From the NCBI GenBank assembly GCA_030374735.1, contig JASCIV010000044.1:1-64000 (forward strand): 64,000 nt of DNA. The letters are read 5' to 3'. The translations under genes and the position numbers were made by a program. Positions 63,971-64,000 of this stretch are shown here, piece after piece. The first letter of the stretch is position 1. Each line of letters starts with the position of its first letter. Source of the DNA: Gracilaria caudata (lineage: Eukaryota; Rhodophyta; Florideophyceae; Gracilariales; Gracilariaceae). The notes under the pieces were generated by a model. The model was not told the DNA's origin, ran no database searches, and saw nothing but the letters and a program-made list of their open reading frames with translations.

Positions 63971-64000
63971 ATGGCCCTATCAAAGTACGTAGATACGCGA
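63971..64000 (+). CDS. Possible 5' end of a gene, cut by the window edge
   Basis: An ATG in good context (GCCATGG) opens a frame reading MALSKYVDTR up to the edge. A GTACGT sequence after the fourth codon could instead be a splice donor. Too short to identify. Confidence 0.25.
   Translation, partial: MALSKYVDTR

Overview
This is nuclear DNA of a photosynthetic eukaryote, most likely a unicellular or simple red alga (Rhodophyta); the lineage is an inference from gene content. Plastid-type genes are present: an NHD1/NhaD-type Na+/H+ antiporter with a presequence, a PAP/fibrillin protein, the C-type ferredoxin FdC2, and a homologue of plant HEAT INTOLERANT 4. Alongside them are ordinary eukaryotic genes for AP-1 mu, SMC2, eIF3i, eIF2A, GINS/SLD5, PAT1, DPH2 and WDR70. 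Genes are compact. Many are intronless, including several of 2-3.5 kb; others have one to four GT-AG introns of about 70-130 bp. I worked out the exon joins from reading frame and family conservation. I saw no bacterial operons, rRNA, tRNA, CRISPR or intact transposon.

Layout. 0-0.5 kb: three copies of a dispersed ~100-bp repeat. 0.7-8 kb: four minus-strand genes (a short conserved two-exon protein, AP-1 mu, a NUFIP-like box C/D snoRNP factor, and a three-exon SLC25 carrier), with a gene-poor, palindrome-bearing gap at 5.1-6.9 kb. 8.8-20 kb: NHD1, SMC2, a remarkable single-ORF fusion of peroxisomal multifunctional enzyme with 3-ketoacyl-CoA thiolase ending in a PTS1-like tripeptide, and a ThiE/TenI-like protein. 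20-30 kb: a five-exon Yip1-family gene (YIPF6-like), fibrillin, a MAP kinase kinase, a membrane RING protein, FdC2 and eIF3i. 30-32.7 kb: a gene-poor tract with dispersed repeats and a nested hairpin. 32.7-63.6 kb: RING-H2 protein, EgtD-like methyltransferase, nucleolin-like protein, Sec14/CRAL-TRIO protein, DPH2, PPCS, SLD5, HIT4, WDR70, a zinc-finger-less DFRP1 relative, PAT1, eIF2A, two unrecognised proteins around an alpha/beta-hydrolase-fold protein, and ThiD.

Organisation. From the EgtD-like gene to ThiD, fifteen consecutive main genes alternate strand perfectly. Convergent 3' ends lie 81-370 bp apart, and divergent starts share roughly 0.4-1.8 kb. A 10-bp motif, TACGAAGGTA, recurs only in intergenic DNA, in the same orientation relative to the nearest downstream gene, including NHD1, fibrillin, FdC2 and PPCS; it is a candidate promoter element. 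A second 12-bp motif, GTAGAACGCTAC, also recurs between genes.

Functional themes. Translation and mRNA fate are represented by eIF3i, eIF2A, PAT1, the DFRP1-like protein and DPH2. Chromosome biology is represented by SMC2, SLD5 and HIT4. Cofactor metabolism is represented by the ThiE-like protein, ThiD, PPCS and possibly the SLC25 carrier; peroxisomal beta-oxidation by the fusion protein; trafficking by AP-1 mu, YIPF6 and the Sec14-like protein. These genes are mixed with no sign of clustering by pathway.
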